DNA of 64,000 bases. Source: Flavipsychrobacter sp. (GTDB taxonomy: Bacteria > Bacteroidota > Bacteroidia > Chitinophagales > Chitinophagaceae). Below are positions 1 to 7,322 of the stretch, one piece after another. Where the stretch lies: the NCBI GenBank assembly GCA_016787265.1, contig JAEUVF010000016.1, forward strand, positions 1 through 64,000, given 5' to 3'. A program made the position numbers and the translations under genes. Under the pieces are notes generated by a model, which made no database searches, had not been told where the DNA came from, and saw nothing but the letters and a program-made list of their open reading frames with translations. Numbering within the stretch: the stretch's first letter is position 1; each line of letters begins with the position of its first letter.

Positions 1-1
1 A

Positions 2-58
2 GAAAAAGAAAGACTGAAGAATAACTTTATTGAGCTATTTTTAGTTATCAAATCATGA
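2..58 (+). CDS. Possible C-terminal tail of an IS21-type IstB ATPase (partial)
   Basis: The window opens inside a reading frame whose last 18 codons can be read before a TGA at 56-58. The tail is hydrophobic and basic (ends FLVIKS). What points to IS21 is position: about 30 bp after the stop come two copies of a repeat starting with AGGGGGTCA, which resembles the multiple end repeats of IS21-family elements, and istB is normally the last gene before that end. Eighteen residues cannot prove a family, so this rests mainly on context. It could equally be the tail of an unrelated gene. Confidence 0.3.
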   Translation, partial: EKERLKNNFIELFLVIKS

Positions 59-90
59 CGAATCTTAAGCCACATAACAGAGTGAAAAAT

Positions 91-138
91 AGGGGGTCAG
101 TTTAGACTGAATAAAGGGGGTCACTTTGAGTGAATAAT
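91..138. repeat. Two 24-bp direct repeats, probable IS21-type right end
   Basis: Two nearly identical units lie head to tail at 91-114 and 115-138. Both begin AGGGGGTCA and both contain TGAATA; they differ by one base change and a small indel in the middle. IS21-family elements carry several short repeats of this kind near their ends, with runs of G or C before TCA. The element body would lie to the left of the window. The gene at 182 starts only about 45 bp beyond the second repeat, so the repeats mark a junction with accessory DNA. Confidence 0.45.
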
Positions 139-181
139 ACAGCTTGAGGAGTTATCCAAATGATAAGAATCTACCATTGAT

Positions 182-1030
182 ATGAAGCGACCAACCAAAC
201 ACAGAATTGCACGACTCGTTCTTACCAGTAAACAATACAATAAGAACGGTGCGCTTAATCTTTCAAAACTATACAAGTTACTAGCGCTATTATCAAAAGA
301 TATTAACCAGTACGAATTTGATTTCCTGATTACACCTGGCGGACTGCTGCAATTTGAATTTCCATCTATGGAACGAAAAGACCTATCAATAAAGGAATTA
401 GAAGAAGATCTTCCCAATAATTTTCCTAACGAGGCGAAAGGAGCAATAAATGATTTTATCCATTCAATCGATAAAGGAACATTTATTAAACTCCAAAATT
501 CAATTCGTTACATTAGCTTAGGAATCGATGGCAAAAATGATTACAACAAAAAACATGTTGAATTAGTTGTTCTCTACGATTTACAAAAAAAAGCAATTAA
601 GCATTGGACAGGTAAATTTTATCCCACCGAAAAACAAGAATCGAAATTAGTAAAATTCATCAACCCGGAATCTCATTTTGTCAGAATAAATAAAAAGAAT
701 ATCGTAATAATTGGCTGCCATGATTTAAATGTATTTAATCCAAGGGGGCAAGCATCCTTAAGCCATGACAGTGACAAAGCGAAAGCCTCTAAAAAATTCG
801 TTCAGAGCTGCCGTAAGTACAAACCTGATATTATCTTGCATCATCCGCATACTACAGATACACCTAATACATGGAATCTTTCCTGGAAGGAAGTGGAAAA
901 ACGATTACCTAGTGTTCAGTATTATGCCAGCGGGATTAAATATTATAATTCAAATGGCTCACCCAGAAGTTCTTTACAAAAAGTGTTAGAGAAAACTAAA
1001 AAAGGGGATGTAATTGATTTTTATTATTAA
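182..1030 (+). CDS. Unrecognised protein with nitrilase-like features
   Basis: A 282-aa soluble protein with no signal peptide or membrane segment. I do not recognise a close family. Several segments recall the carbon-nitrogen hydrolase (nitrilase) fold: a strand ending in a loop near residues 45-60 (DFLITPGG), a strand-Cys elbow at residues 173-183 (VIIGCHDLNVF, Cys179), and a strand KPDIILHHPH at about 214-223, similar to the 'ADIIVHP' strand that follows the nucleophile in nitrilases. The expected Glu and Lys of the catalytic triad cannot be assigned with confidence. The gene is AT-rich, sits directly after probable insertion-sequence repeats and has no partner gene on its strand, which suggests acquisition by transfer. 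A role in defence or metabolism cannot be assigned. Confidence 0.6.
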   Translation: MKRPTKHRIARLVLTSKQYNKNGALNLSKLYKLLALLSKDINQYEFDFLITPGGLLQFEFPSMERKDLSIKELEEDLPNNFPNEAKGAINDFIHSIDKGTFIKLQNSIRYISLGIDGKNDYNKKHVELVVLYDLQKKAIKHWTGKFYPTEKQESKLVKFINPESHFVRINKKNIVIIGCHDLNVFNPRGQASLSHDSDKAKASKKFVQSCRKYKPDIILHHPHTTDTPNTWNLSWKEVEKRLPSVQYYASGIKYYNSNGSPRSSLQKVLEKTKKGDVIDFYY

Positions 1031-1080
1031 GAAATTTATTTGTGTTTCCAATTCAAAAATAATTGGCAAAAAAGCATTTA

Positions 1081-1770
1081 TTAAAATGGAAGGTCATCAC
1101 CCCCACATTCAGGAATCTGCAAATTATCTTCATTTGAAATTTCAAAAAATGGAATTAATACTTTTGAGATATTTTGCAAATTGAACGATACACCTAATGC
1201 GCGATTTAAAAAGTCTGCATAGTCATTAATTAACAATATGATTTCGCTTGGATCTTCCAGAAATATAGGATAACAATTATTCTCAAAGAAATTATTTAAA
1301 TAATGATAATCACCTATATTATAATCAATAATTATTTTTTCCGACAGATCTCCTTTCCAATTTTTTGAATTAAACCGTTTAATTGTAGATTCTTTGTTGA
1401 AAAGGTACATGTTTTTAAAGGGCTTAGGATTATTTGCCCATTCCTCGCTAAAATATCCTGTACTTACACTTCTCTTTTTTAATATAGGATATGCTATTAA
1501 AATGGCAAAAAAAGAAGGCTTCTTGTACAAAATCAACTTTGAATCATGTATAACATTTTCTGAATGATAATACTGCGTACAAGCTTCAATAGGATCATAA
1601 TAACCACCAGAAAATTCTAAATTATATTTACCCTTCTCTTCTAAATTAAAATCAAAGTGAAATAAGGTATCCTTAAGGTTATAACTAAGGATATCAGGGG
1701 ACAAAAAATCAAGATTAATTTTAGCCTCTTTTCTTACAAAAAGGCCCAATGATAAGAACCGAATGTCCAT
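1081..1770 (-). CDS. Hypothetical protein, paralogue of the next gene upstream
   Basis: A soluble protein of about 229 aa. The frame is open back to 1833, but the ATG at 1770 is preferred: from there the N-terminus (MDIRFLSLGLFVRKEAKINL) lines up with that of the adjacent gene, and it lies 13 bp after that gene's stop instead of overlapping it. Both proteins share the pattern 'KDTLF..D', a central '..SFLI.L/AILIAYP' strand and a C-terminal 'YxNYLExxxG / YADFLNRALG' helix followed by 'ILPF / LIPFFE'. No known motif is visible. Pairs of small acidic diverged paralogues like this often turn out to be immunity proteins of polymorphic toxins, but that is inference only. Confidence 0.65.
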   Translation of the reverse strand: MDIRFLSLGLFVRKEAKINLDFLSPDILSYNLKDTLFHFDFNLEEKGKYNLEFSGGYYDPIEACTQYYHSENVIHDSKLILYKKPSFFAILIAYPILKKRSVSTGYFSEEWANNPKPFKNMYLFNKESTIKRFNSKNWKGDLSEKIIIDYNIGDYHYLNNFFENNCYPIFLEDPSEIILLINDYADFLNRALGVSFNLQNISKVLIPFFEISNEDNLQIPECGGDDLPF

Positions 1771-1783
1771 TTTGAATATTTTA

Positions 1784-2581
1784 TCAATCAATATTCCAAT
1801 AATTATCAGGATCGTTTTCAAACGCCTGATCATTCATTTCATCCACCATTGAATCAAACCAATTCTGATAATCTTCCTCCGCTTCTTTTTCTAAATCTTT
1901 TCTTATCTGAATATCTATCTTTTCATGGATTTTTGATTCAATCTCATCTATACCTTTTAATTCATCTGGTTCGAGTTTATAAAAAGGTAAAATATACTTA
2001 TATAAGTTTATTGCCTCAACTCGAATGCCAAACATTGATTCAAGGTAATTTCCATACTCATGAGCAATTTCATAAATTGAATTGAAGTCTTTTTGAAAAA
2101 CTGGATCAAAATTATTTTCCCTAAAATCAAGAGTATTTGGAAATGTTATACGTATTGTATAAGTTCCCAATCTTTTAAAAGTTGATCCAGTAAATTTATT
2201 AATTGTAGTAAGGTATCCTTTATTACCGAAGGAAGGAAATTGATTATTATTGTAGTCAATATTTGGTAAAGGAATAAGAAATGAATAAAATAATGGAGCT
2301 TTTTCAACAAGGTTGAAACCATTGAAATAATTCCTAACAAAATCCTCTAGTTTAGCTTTTTCAACTAAATAAGTTTTTCGTTTTTTGGGATAAAAAATCA
2401 ATGTATAATCAATCCTGCTGTGTTTTGTTTCAATTATTTCATCCTTTATGAATAAAGTATCTTTAAAAAAATAACTTATTGCACTTTCCCAAATTTCTTT
2501 ATCATGGTAGCTATTTGTTTTTTTCAAATCAATTATAGCTTCTTCTGCTATGAAACCTACACTTGCAATATCTAAACTCAT
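1784..2581 (-). CDS. Hypothetical protein, first of a tandem paralogous pair
   Basis: A 265-aa soluble, AT-rich gene with an acidic C-terminal tail (about residues 205-265, rich in Asp and Glu). It is transcribed just before its diverged paralogue at 1081-1770, with a gap of 13 bp, so the two are probably one operon. Shared blocks include 'FFKDTLFI' near residue 38, 'FYSFLIPLP' near residue 100, and 'EYGNYLESMFGIRVEAINLYKYILPFY' in the last third, matching YADFLNRALGVSFNLQNISKVLIPFF in the partner. No catalytic motif, signal peptide or membrane helix is seen. The function is unknown. The pair may have arisen by duplication inside a mobile or accessory region. Confidence 0.65.
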   Translation of the reverse strand: MSLDIASVGFIAEEAIIDLKKTNSYHDKEIWESAISYFFKDTLFIKDEIIETKHSRIDYTLIFYPKKRKTYLVEKAKLEDFVRNYFNGFNLVEKAPLFYSFLIPLPNIDYNNNQFPSFGNKGYLTTINKFTGSTFKRLGTYTIRITFPNTLDFRENNFDPVFQKDFNSIYEIAHEYGNYLESMFGIRVEAINLYKYILPFYKLEPDELKGIDEIESKIHEKIDIQIRKDLEKEAEEDYQNWFDSMVDEMNDQAFENDPDNYWNID

Positions 2582-3061
2582 GAGTAAATAGAAAAAAAAA
2601 TTAGTATACTAATATAATAAAAAAATAACGTTGTATTAGTTTTTTATTAAAGCATGAAACAATATTATTAATGAAGTATTGTCTACAATTTTTGTCTCCA
2701 AATTAGATTAATACGTAAACCCAGGTGATCCTAAATGGAAACAAACAGAATTAAATGAGCTACACCGTATATAAATCTTCCATTTATAGATATAAATTCA
2801 AACCTATCAATATTGTTGTTACTATTCACTTGATGTAATTTTACTATCTTTTACTCTTTAACACCCCAATAGTAATTAAACTTGAAAGGATTGCTGTAAA
2901 TAGTATCACTAAAATAAAAATCCAAACTTCCAAGGTTATGGTGTATACGAACTTACTGTGAACTTCAATTTTCATTTATGCCCTTTTAAATTTCCGAAAT
3001 ACAATACCTCTATTACCCCAAATACCTCCAACATACAGGAAAAGACCACCTTCTGTATGAA
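2582..3061. other. AT-rich spacer with one short candidate gene
   Basis: About 480 bp lie between two minus-strand genes. The sequence is very AT-rich. It holds one convincing short frame on the minus strand (2844-2975, described separately). On the plus strand, 2712-2773 encodes about 20 residues beginning YVNPGDPKWK and ending in a stop, closed in front by another stop; it looks like the tail of a lost gene. Nothing else with coding character, and no clear terminator hairpin, was seen. Confidence 0.5.
2844..2975 (-). CDS. Small single-span membrane protein (candidate)
   Basis: A 43-aa frame from ATG at 2975 to TAG at 2844. It has a short polar start (MKIEVHSKFVYT), one uninterrupted hydrophobic stretch of about 22 residues (around residues 17-39, rich in I, L, V) and a basic end (KSKR). 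This is the normal layout of a one-helix membrane peptide with its C-terminus in the cytoplasm. Such a composition is unlikely in random AT-rich sequence over this length, but chance cannot be excluded. Small hydrophobic proteins in accessory regions are often toxins or regulators of membrane partners; nothing here decides the function. Confidence 0.4.
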   Translation of the reverse strand: MKIEVHSKFVYTITLEVWIFILVILFTAILSSLITIGVLKSKR

Positions 3062-3673
3062 TTATTGCACAACAAAATAAAAATCTCCCCCGGATAGATC
3101 TTCACCGGTATAACCTAACAGATGCCTGTTATGACTGGTCTCCTTTAAATTGATTGTGAAATTCGCCTTATCACAGGGAGCCGATTCCCGATAGGTGTTA
3201 TTCGAATTACTAAACACCATCTGATACAGTCCCGGCTTTTTAGGCTTAATGACCAGGTGAAACCGGTAGCGGTTATTTTCCTCCGTAAATAAATATGCCC
3301 GATATAAGGATCGATTTTCTACTTTAGATTCCTTCCCCTTTATGAGTGTGAAATCGAAATCATTGGCAGCATACTCAAATGAACCATTGGTCAGATCCCG
3401 CTTTCCAAAGGAAATAGCCGACCCCAAATTAGCAGCCCGCTTGAAAGGAACCAGGGTACCGGACTGCAATTCCACAAAGGAATTAGACTCGTCAATAATT
3501 ATTATGAGCGAATCGCCCAAACGCAGGGTGTCGGTATCGGGTAATATTTTTACTGGTAATTCAAACTTATAGTAGATGGCCGTACAATCTTTGGCGCAGT
3601 TGCAGGAGGAATTGGTCAGCAATAGGACTGAGAAAAACAGAATTACTACATTGGATATACTTTTAATTACCAT
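3062..3673 (-). CDS. Hypothetical secreted or lipid-anchored protein
   Basis: 203 aa. It starts with a basic residue and a hydrophobic signal (residues 4-20) followed by a cysteine-rich segment (NSSCNCAKDC), so it is exported; the first Cys of that group could be a lipid anchor, although the box is not canonical. The mature part alternates short beta strands, as in small Ig-like or sandwich domains of Bacteroidota surface proteins ('KPKKPGLYQMVFSN' resembles a final strand pair). No family is recognised. Base composition is closer to the core genome than the genes to its left. No operon partner. Confidence 0.6.
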   Translation of the reverse strand: MVIKSISNVVILFFSVLLLTNSSCNCAKDCTAIYYKFELPVKILPDTDTLRLGDSLIIIIDESNSFVELQSGTLVPFKRAANLGSAISFGKRDLTNGSFEYAANDFDFTLIKGKESKVENRSLYRAYLFTEENNRYRFHLVIKPKKPGLYQMVFSNSNNTYRESAPCDKANFTINLKETSHNRHLLGYTGEDLSGGDFYFVVQ

Positions 3674-3763
3674 GCGGCCATAAAGTAGTAATTAAACTGA
3701 ATAAAAAAGAACTCTTTCATTCTTTAACTTCTCTCTTATAAAAACTTGCCTTATCTTACTGGT

Positions 3764-3898
3764 ATGCCTGAACATACACCCACGGAGAAGAAACCTCAAT
3801 CCCAGGGAGAATTCCTGGCAAAATCGGATTGGCCCAAAACCACCAGGGATTCCATAAAAATGATCCTCAATCTGATTATTAATTTCTTTCCTTTCTAA
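3764..3898 (+). CDS. Small amphipathic protein upstream of hipBST (candidate)
   Basis: A 44-aa frame from ATG at 3764 to TAA at 3896-3898. The first half is polar and charged (MPEHTPTEKKPQSQGEFLAK). The second half ends with a hydrophobic, Phe-rich tail (MILNLIINFFPF). Both halves look protein-like, and the frame fills the only open stretch between the lipoprotein gene and the hip operators. It ends 11 bp before the first operator palindrome. The function is unknown. It may be unrelated to the toxin-antitoxin operon, or be an extra small member of it. Confidence 0.35.
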   Translation: MPEHTPTEKKPQSQGEFLAKSDWPKTTRDSIKMILNLIINFFPF

Positions 3899-3909
3899 TT
3901 AACCAAATC

Positions 3910-3984
3910 GGCAGATTCCTGCCTATTCTTGTGTTTTTTATCGAAAATTCAGTAGTTTTATACTAAAACCGGCAGATTTATGCC
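3910..3984 (+). promoter_or_regulatory. Promoter and two palindromic operators of hipBST
   Basis: Two related palindromes flank a promoter. The first, GGCAGATTCCTGCC at 3910-3923, is a perfect 5-4-5 palindrome. The second, GGCAGATTTATGCC at 3971-3984, keeps GGCA/TGCC and contains the hipB start codon (ATG 3980-3982). They are 61 bp apart, close to six helical turns. Between them lie TTG at 3929-3931 and TAGTTTTA at 3953-3960, spaced 21 bp, a fair match to the Bacteroidota TTTG...TAnnTTTG promoter. HipB-type repressors bind such paired palindromes and repress their own operon, so this is the likely autoregulatory region. Confidence 0.6.
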
Positions 3985-4195
3985 TATTTCAGAATTGGCT
4001 GCTATTGGCCAGGTGATTCGCCAGCGGCGTGAAACCCTGGGACTGACACAGGAGTACCTGGCGGATGTATCAGGTGTCGGACTGCGAACCATCCGGGAGA
4101 TAGAAAGAGGAAACGGTAAAAGCCTGATCCTCCTGATGAAAGTTGCTGATACGCTTGGCCTTTCCCTTCATCTGAAAATCAAGGAAATTAGTTAA
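3980..4195 (+). CDS. hipB: HipB-type antitoxin / XRE-family repressor
   Basis: 71 aa, almost entirely one XRE-type helix-turn-helix domain: 'IGQVIRQRRETLGLTQEYLADVSGVGLRTIREIERGNG' covers helices 1 to 4, with the recognition helix around residues 31-45. The protein is short for HipB (88 aa in E. coli) and ends soon after the dimerisation strand (LSLHLKIKEIS). It is followed after 5 bp by the small HipA-N gene and then by the kinase gene. As in known hip operons it should bind the palindromes upstream, and as part of the complex hold the kinase inactive. Databases often call such Bacteroidota proteins Y4mF-family antitoxins. Confidence 0.85.
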   Translation: MPISELAAIGQVIRQRRETLGLTQEYLADVSGVGLRTIREIERGNGKSLILLMKVADTLGLSLHLKIKEIS

Positions 4196-4200
4196 GTGGT

Positions 4201-4527
4201 ATGAGTGTAAAGGGACTTGTATATTACAACAAAACCGAAGCGGGCGTACTTGAAAAAAAAGATAACGAATTCACCTTTCAGTACCTGCCAGCTTACTTAT
4301 CCCGGCAAGGCGCACGCCCTGTCAGCATAACCTTACCGCTCCAAACGGAAGCTTTCCGAAGTGGGTTCTTATTCCCCTTTTTCGCAAATCTGTTGTCTGA
4401 AGGGGTGAATAAGCAGGTTCAATGTTTAAAATGGAGGATCGATGAGCGGGATTATTTTGGCCTCTTGCTCAAAACAACACAGGAGGAAACAATAGGCGCC
4501 ATAACCATCAAACCCATCTCCACATAA
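4201..4527 (+). CDS. hipS: HipS-like protein: stand-alone HipA N-terminal domain
   Basis: 108 aa, matching only the N-terminal subdomain of HipA. It has the characteristic run 'ARPVSITLPL...F..GFLFPFFANLLSEGVNK' (about residues 38-70) and 'IGAITIKP' at the end. In E. coli O127 the equivalent free domain, HipS, is the actual antitoxin of the tripartite HipBST system. Here too it is a separate gene: the start is 5 bp after hipB, and its stop TAA shares one base with the ATG of the kinase gene (TAATG at 4525-4529), which implies translational coupling. The role as the inhibitor of the kinase is inference from HipBST. Confidence 0.75.
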   Translation: MSVKGLVYYNKTEAGVLEKKDNEFTFQYLPAYLSRQGARPVSITLPLQTEAFRSGFLFPFFANLLSEGVNKQVQCLKWRIDERDYFGLLLKTTQEETIGAITIKPIST

Positions 4528-5534
4528 TGCTTCCGATTCCTGATTGTTGCCCAGGCCATCTTGAACCAGGACATACAACCTATTGTCCCAGGTGCAAAGC
4601 AGCCTTATTCGGCTCCAGAACAGCAAAGATTAGCCACCTGCTACCCTTTCCCCCACCCAATAAAGATGCTGCCTACGGAAAACTATTCCAGGAAAACCAG
4701 CAGCATATCTCCATTTCCGGGGTACAGGAAAAGTATTCATTGGGATTAATAAAAAACAAACTGGAATTAGTTGATCGCAATGGGCACTATATTCTTAAAC
4801 CCATTCCCGGCAATTTGCTGAACCGGGAATTTATTCCGGCGAATGAGCATCTAACCATGCAACTGGCCAAACAGGTTTTTGGCATTGAAACAGCGGTTAA
4901 TGCATTGATCTTTTTTAATGACGGAACCCCGGCCTATCTGACCAAACGATTTGATTACAAGCCGGATGGAACCAAATACCAGGTAGAAGATTTCGCAACA
5001 CTGTTAGGAAAAACAGAGGAGATGGAGGGCCCTAATTTCAAATACAATGCAAGCTATGAGGATATCGGCCTTACGATTAAAAAGTATATTCCGGCTACGG
5101 CTGTTGCTCTGGAGAAATTCTTTACCCTGGTTGTATTCAACTACCTGTTTTCAAACGGTGATGCACATTTGAAAAACTTTTCTGCTATTGAAAGTCCCGA
5201 TGGAGATTATATCCTGGCTCCCGCCTATGATCTTATGTGTACCCGCCTGCATATTGATGATAACGATATCGGTTTGCAGGAAGGGCTATATGAAGAAGAT
5301 CTCGAAAGCGCATCCTTTCAGAAGTTTGGAGTTTATACCTATGAAAACTTTATTGAGCTGGGAGTTAAAATAGGAATACCAACCAGGAGGTCGGCGAAAA
5401 TCATTGAACAACTATTGAAAAAGATTCCGGATGTCGGGCCTTTGGTGCAGCGAAGTTTTTTGTCGGAGGAGTTGAAGATTCAGTATATGGAGCATTTGAG
5501 GGAAAAGGAAAGAAGATTCAAACTTATGCCGTAG
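4527..5534 (+). CDS. hipT: HipT-like serine/threonine kinase toxin (HipA core)
   Basis: 335 aa. It begins with a small zinc-ribbon-like motif (Cys7, Cys8, Cys20, Cys23) followed by the HipA kinase core. The Gly-rich loop reads SISGVQEK at residues 62-69, with two serines (62 and 64) in the S-x-S arrangement known from HipT, where autophosphorylation controls activity. The catalytic loop is NGDAHLKNF (Asp212, Asn217) and the metal-binding motif is APAYDLM (Asp235), so all key residues are present. HipA phosphorylates GltX, and HipT phosphorylates TrpS; the target here is unknown. A trpS gene lies at 34.6 kb in this window. Last gene of the hipBST operon. Confidence 0.85.
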   Translation: MLPIPDCCPGHLEPGHTTYCPRCKAALFGSRTAKISHLLPFPPPNKDAAYGKLFQENQQHISISGVQEKYSLGLIKNKLELVDRNGHYILKPIPGNLLNREFIPANEHLTMQLAKQVFGIETAVNALIFFNDGTPAYLTKRFDYKPDGTKYQVEDFATLLGKTEEMEGPNFKYNASYEDIGLTIKKYIPATAVALEKFFTLVVFNYLFSNGDAHLKNFSAIESPDGDYILAPAYDLMCTRLHIDDNDIGLQEGLYEEDLESASFQKFGVYTYENFIELGVKIGIPTRRSAKIIEQLLKKIPDVGPLVQRSFLSEELKIQYMEHLREKERRFKLMP

Positions 5535-5616
5535 TAAAAGCAAACAATATCACCCTATTACGGTATTGCATCAACGAACGCGAATAGATAGTTTTAGCCC
5601 CACAATTACTTAAATC

Positions 5617-6348
5617 ATGAAACAAACCTTATTCGCGGCGCTGGTTGCGCTCCTTTTTGTGCATTGTAGTAAAAGTAACGATGACACGAACACTACACCT
5701 CCGGAAGAAACAATTCCTTTTGCCAACTGCCTCGTCACACGAACTGAAAGAGATGGTTTTGAACCACATATTTTTAGCTATGACACGCAAAAGAGATTAA
5801 TCAAACACCAATACGCCGGCTATGAAAATGTATTAACCTACAATGGGAATACAGTCATTAACACCCAAACACTGGACGGCAACCCACACTACAAAAAAAC
5901 CATCACCACCAACGATAAGGGATTTGCAACCAAAATAAAATTGGAAAATCCCAATGGCACCTGGAGAGAAGAAATTTATGAATACGACGGGGCCAGGCTT
6001 GTAAAAAAATCAACTACTACCAACAGCAGTGTTTCTCCTAAACATACCTACTACCAGTGGACGGATGGCAACATGGTGGCCGAAACAGAACAGAATGGTG
6101 ATATGACTACCTACACTTTTTCAACCGACGAATTATTTCAGCAAGGTGAAAATGCCGGCATTGGGGAGCTCGAAGTGGGATATAAACTCATCCGCAATAA
6201 AAACAGAATAAAAACCATCAAATCTCCTTCCGGAACGGTTACTACGCACACGTATTCAGAAGATGATCAGGGTAAAATCACACGCCGGCAAGTAAGCTCC
6301 AGCAGTGGAGCCAATTACAGTGAAAAGATTCTTTATAGTTGCAATTAA
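5617..6348 (+). CDS. Lipoprotein with YD-like repeats
   Basis: 243 aa. A signal peptide with a lipobox (LLFVHC, Cys at residue 17) is followed by an acidic Ser/Asn/Asp/Thr linker, so this is an exported lipoprotein. The mature part contains repeated short motifs of the form 'Y-D-x(n)-R-L-x-K' (SYDTQKRLIKHQY, EYDGARLVKKST, RNKNRIKTIKS), as in the single YD/RHS-like strands common in Bacteroidota DUF-type lipoproteins. It is too short to form an RHS toxin cage. It stands alone, 82 bp after hipT, with a different composition. The substrate or partner is unknown. Confidence 0.65.
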   Translation: MKQTLFAALVALLFVHCSKSNDDTNTTPPEETIPFANCLVTRTERDGFEPHIFSYDTQKRLIKHQYAGYENVLTYNGNTVINTQTLDGNPHYKKTITTNDKGFATKIKLENPNGTWREEIYEYDGARLVKKSTTTNSSVSPKHTYYQWTDGNMVAETEQNGDMTTYTFSTDELFQQGENAGIGELEVGYKLIRNKNRIKTIKSPSGTVTTHTYSEDDQGKITRRQVSSSSGANYSEKILYSCN

Positions 6349-6374
6349 GGAAAGAGGTGGGCTTATACTACTGC

Positions 6375-6689
6375 TTACTCCAAATAAAACATTTCGATTA
6401 GCGGTTCGGCAACCGGACTCTCATCACTGTTGGTCAGCATGAGATCTTTCATATAGGTCCACCACTTTCTCATTACAGGATGTTTGGGGAGTTCGTCTAG
6501 CAGCGCCGGATTTTCGACTTTCATTACAGCAAACAAGGTCGCCGTTTCAGCATCCAGAAATATGGAATAATCATGTATGCCATGCTCTTTGAGAAGTGAT
6601 TTCAACTCAGGCCAGATTTCATCATGCCGCCTTTTATATTCAGCCTCATTTCCTTTGATCAATTTCATTTTTACGGATATCCTGTGCAT
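6375..6689 (-). CDS. rhaM: L-rhamnose mutarotase
   Basis: 104 aa, the exact family length. It interconverts the alpha and beta anomers of L-rhamnopyranose in the cytoplasm, feeding rhamnose catabolism. The N-terminal block EAEYKRRHDEIWPEL places Tyr18 and His22 at the active-site positions known from E. coli RhaM, and the C-terminal block 'WWTYMKDLM...SPVAEPLIEMFYL' is the family signature. No rhamnose isomerase, kinase or aldolase is in the window, so this copy stands apart from a full rhamnose operon. Two secreted glycosidase-like genes lie nearby on the same strand, which fits release of rhamnose from polysaccharide, though this link is inferred. Confidence 0.9.
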   Translation of the reverse strand: MHRISVKMKLIKGNEAEYKRRHDEIWPELKSLLKEHGIHDYSIFLDAETATLFAVMKVENPALLDELPKHPVMRKWWTYMKDLMLTNSDESPVAEPLIEMFYLE

Positions 6690-6717
6690 ACCTGATTCTT
6701 TAGCTTAAAAATATCAA

Positions 6718-7284
6718 TTAGTCCTTCTGCATGCAAAACAATTCATACCCAAAATCCAGTTTCTTGTACGTTGCAAATCCAAATTTCTCATACCAGGGAA
6801 CATTCTTACTGGCAGATGTTTCCAAATACACTGGCAGTCCCTGGCTTTCAGCTTTTGTTAGTATTTCCGTCAGGAGAGCTTTCCCGATTCCTTTGTGCTG
6901 ATCCGCCGGATTTACCCCAATAAACCACAAATAACAATACGGCTCTTTGGGATATAGTTGTTTTATTTTTGCCTCGCGACTCAGCACTTTTTTCAGATTC
7001 GATAAACCGATTACCGAGAAGGCCAGATCCAGATCCAGCAATATCGCTAACAGAGATCTTTTCTTATGCGGGAATAAAATTAAGGCGCAGGCTTTTTTAT
7101 CTTCGGTCAGGTACACTTCTCCAAACCTATAACAGATTTCAAAAGAATAAGCCATGAGTTTTCGGAGTCTTGCTTCTCTCCTCTTATCCTGCTTTATGAT
7201 GTAGTTGACGCTTTTGTTATCAGCAAAGGAATGAACGAGGATATCTACTACCAGGTTCTTGTCTGTGAGAACAGCTTTGTGCAT
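6718..7284 (-). CDS. GNAT-family N-acetyltransferase
   Basis: 188 aa from the ATG at 7284. A longer frame starts at a GTG at 7323, but its first codon touches a large palindrome and the extra 13 residues add nothing family-like. The acetyl-CoA site is clear: 'WFIGVNPADQHKGIGKALL' contains the Q-x-x-G-I-G/A loop, followed by 'ETSASKNVPWYEKFGFATYKKLDF', the standard GNAT C-terminal strand-helix-strand. The substrate cannot be read from sequence. It lies 28 bp before rhaM in transcription order, so the two may be co-transcribed. Confidence 0.85.
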   Translation of the reverse strand: MHKAVLTDKNLVVDILVHSFADNKSVNYIIKQDKRREARLRKLMAYSFEICYRFGEVYLTEDKKACALILFPHKKRSLLAILLDLDLAFSVIGLSNLKKVLSREAKIKQLYPKEPYCYLWFIGVNPADQHKGIGKALLTEILTKAESQGLPVYLETSASKNVPWYEKFGFATYKKLDFGYELFCMQKD

Positions 7285-7322
7285 AGGTCCATCAAATGGG
7301 CTATAAGCTGTCTTTTTATACA

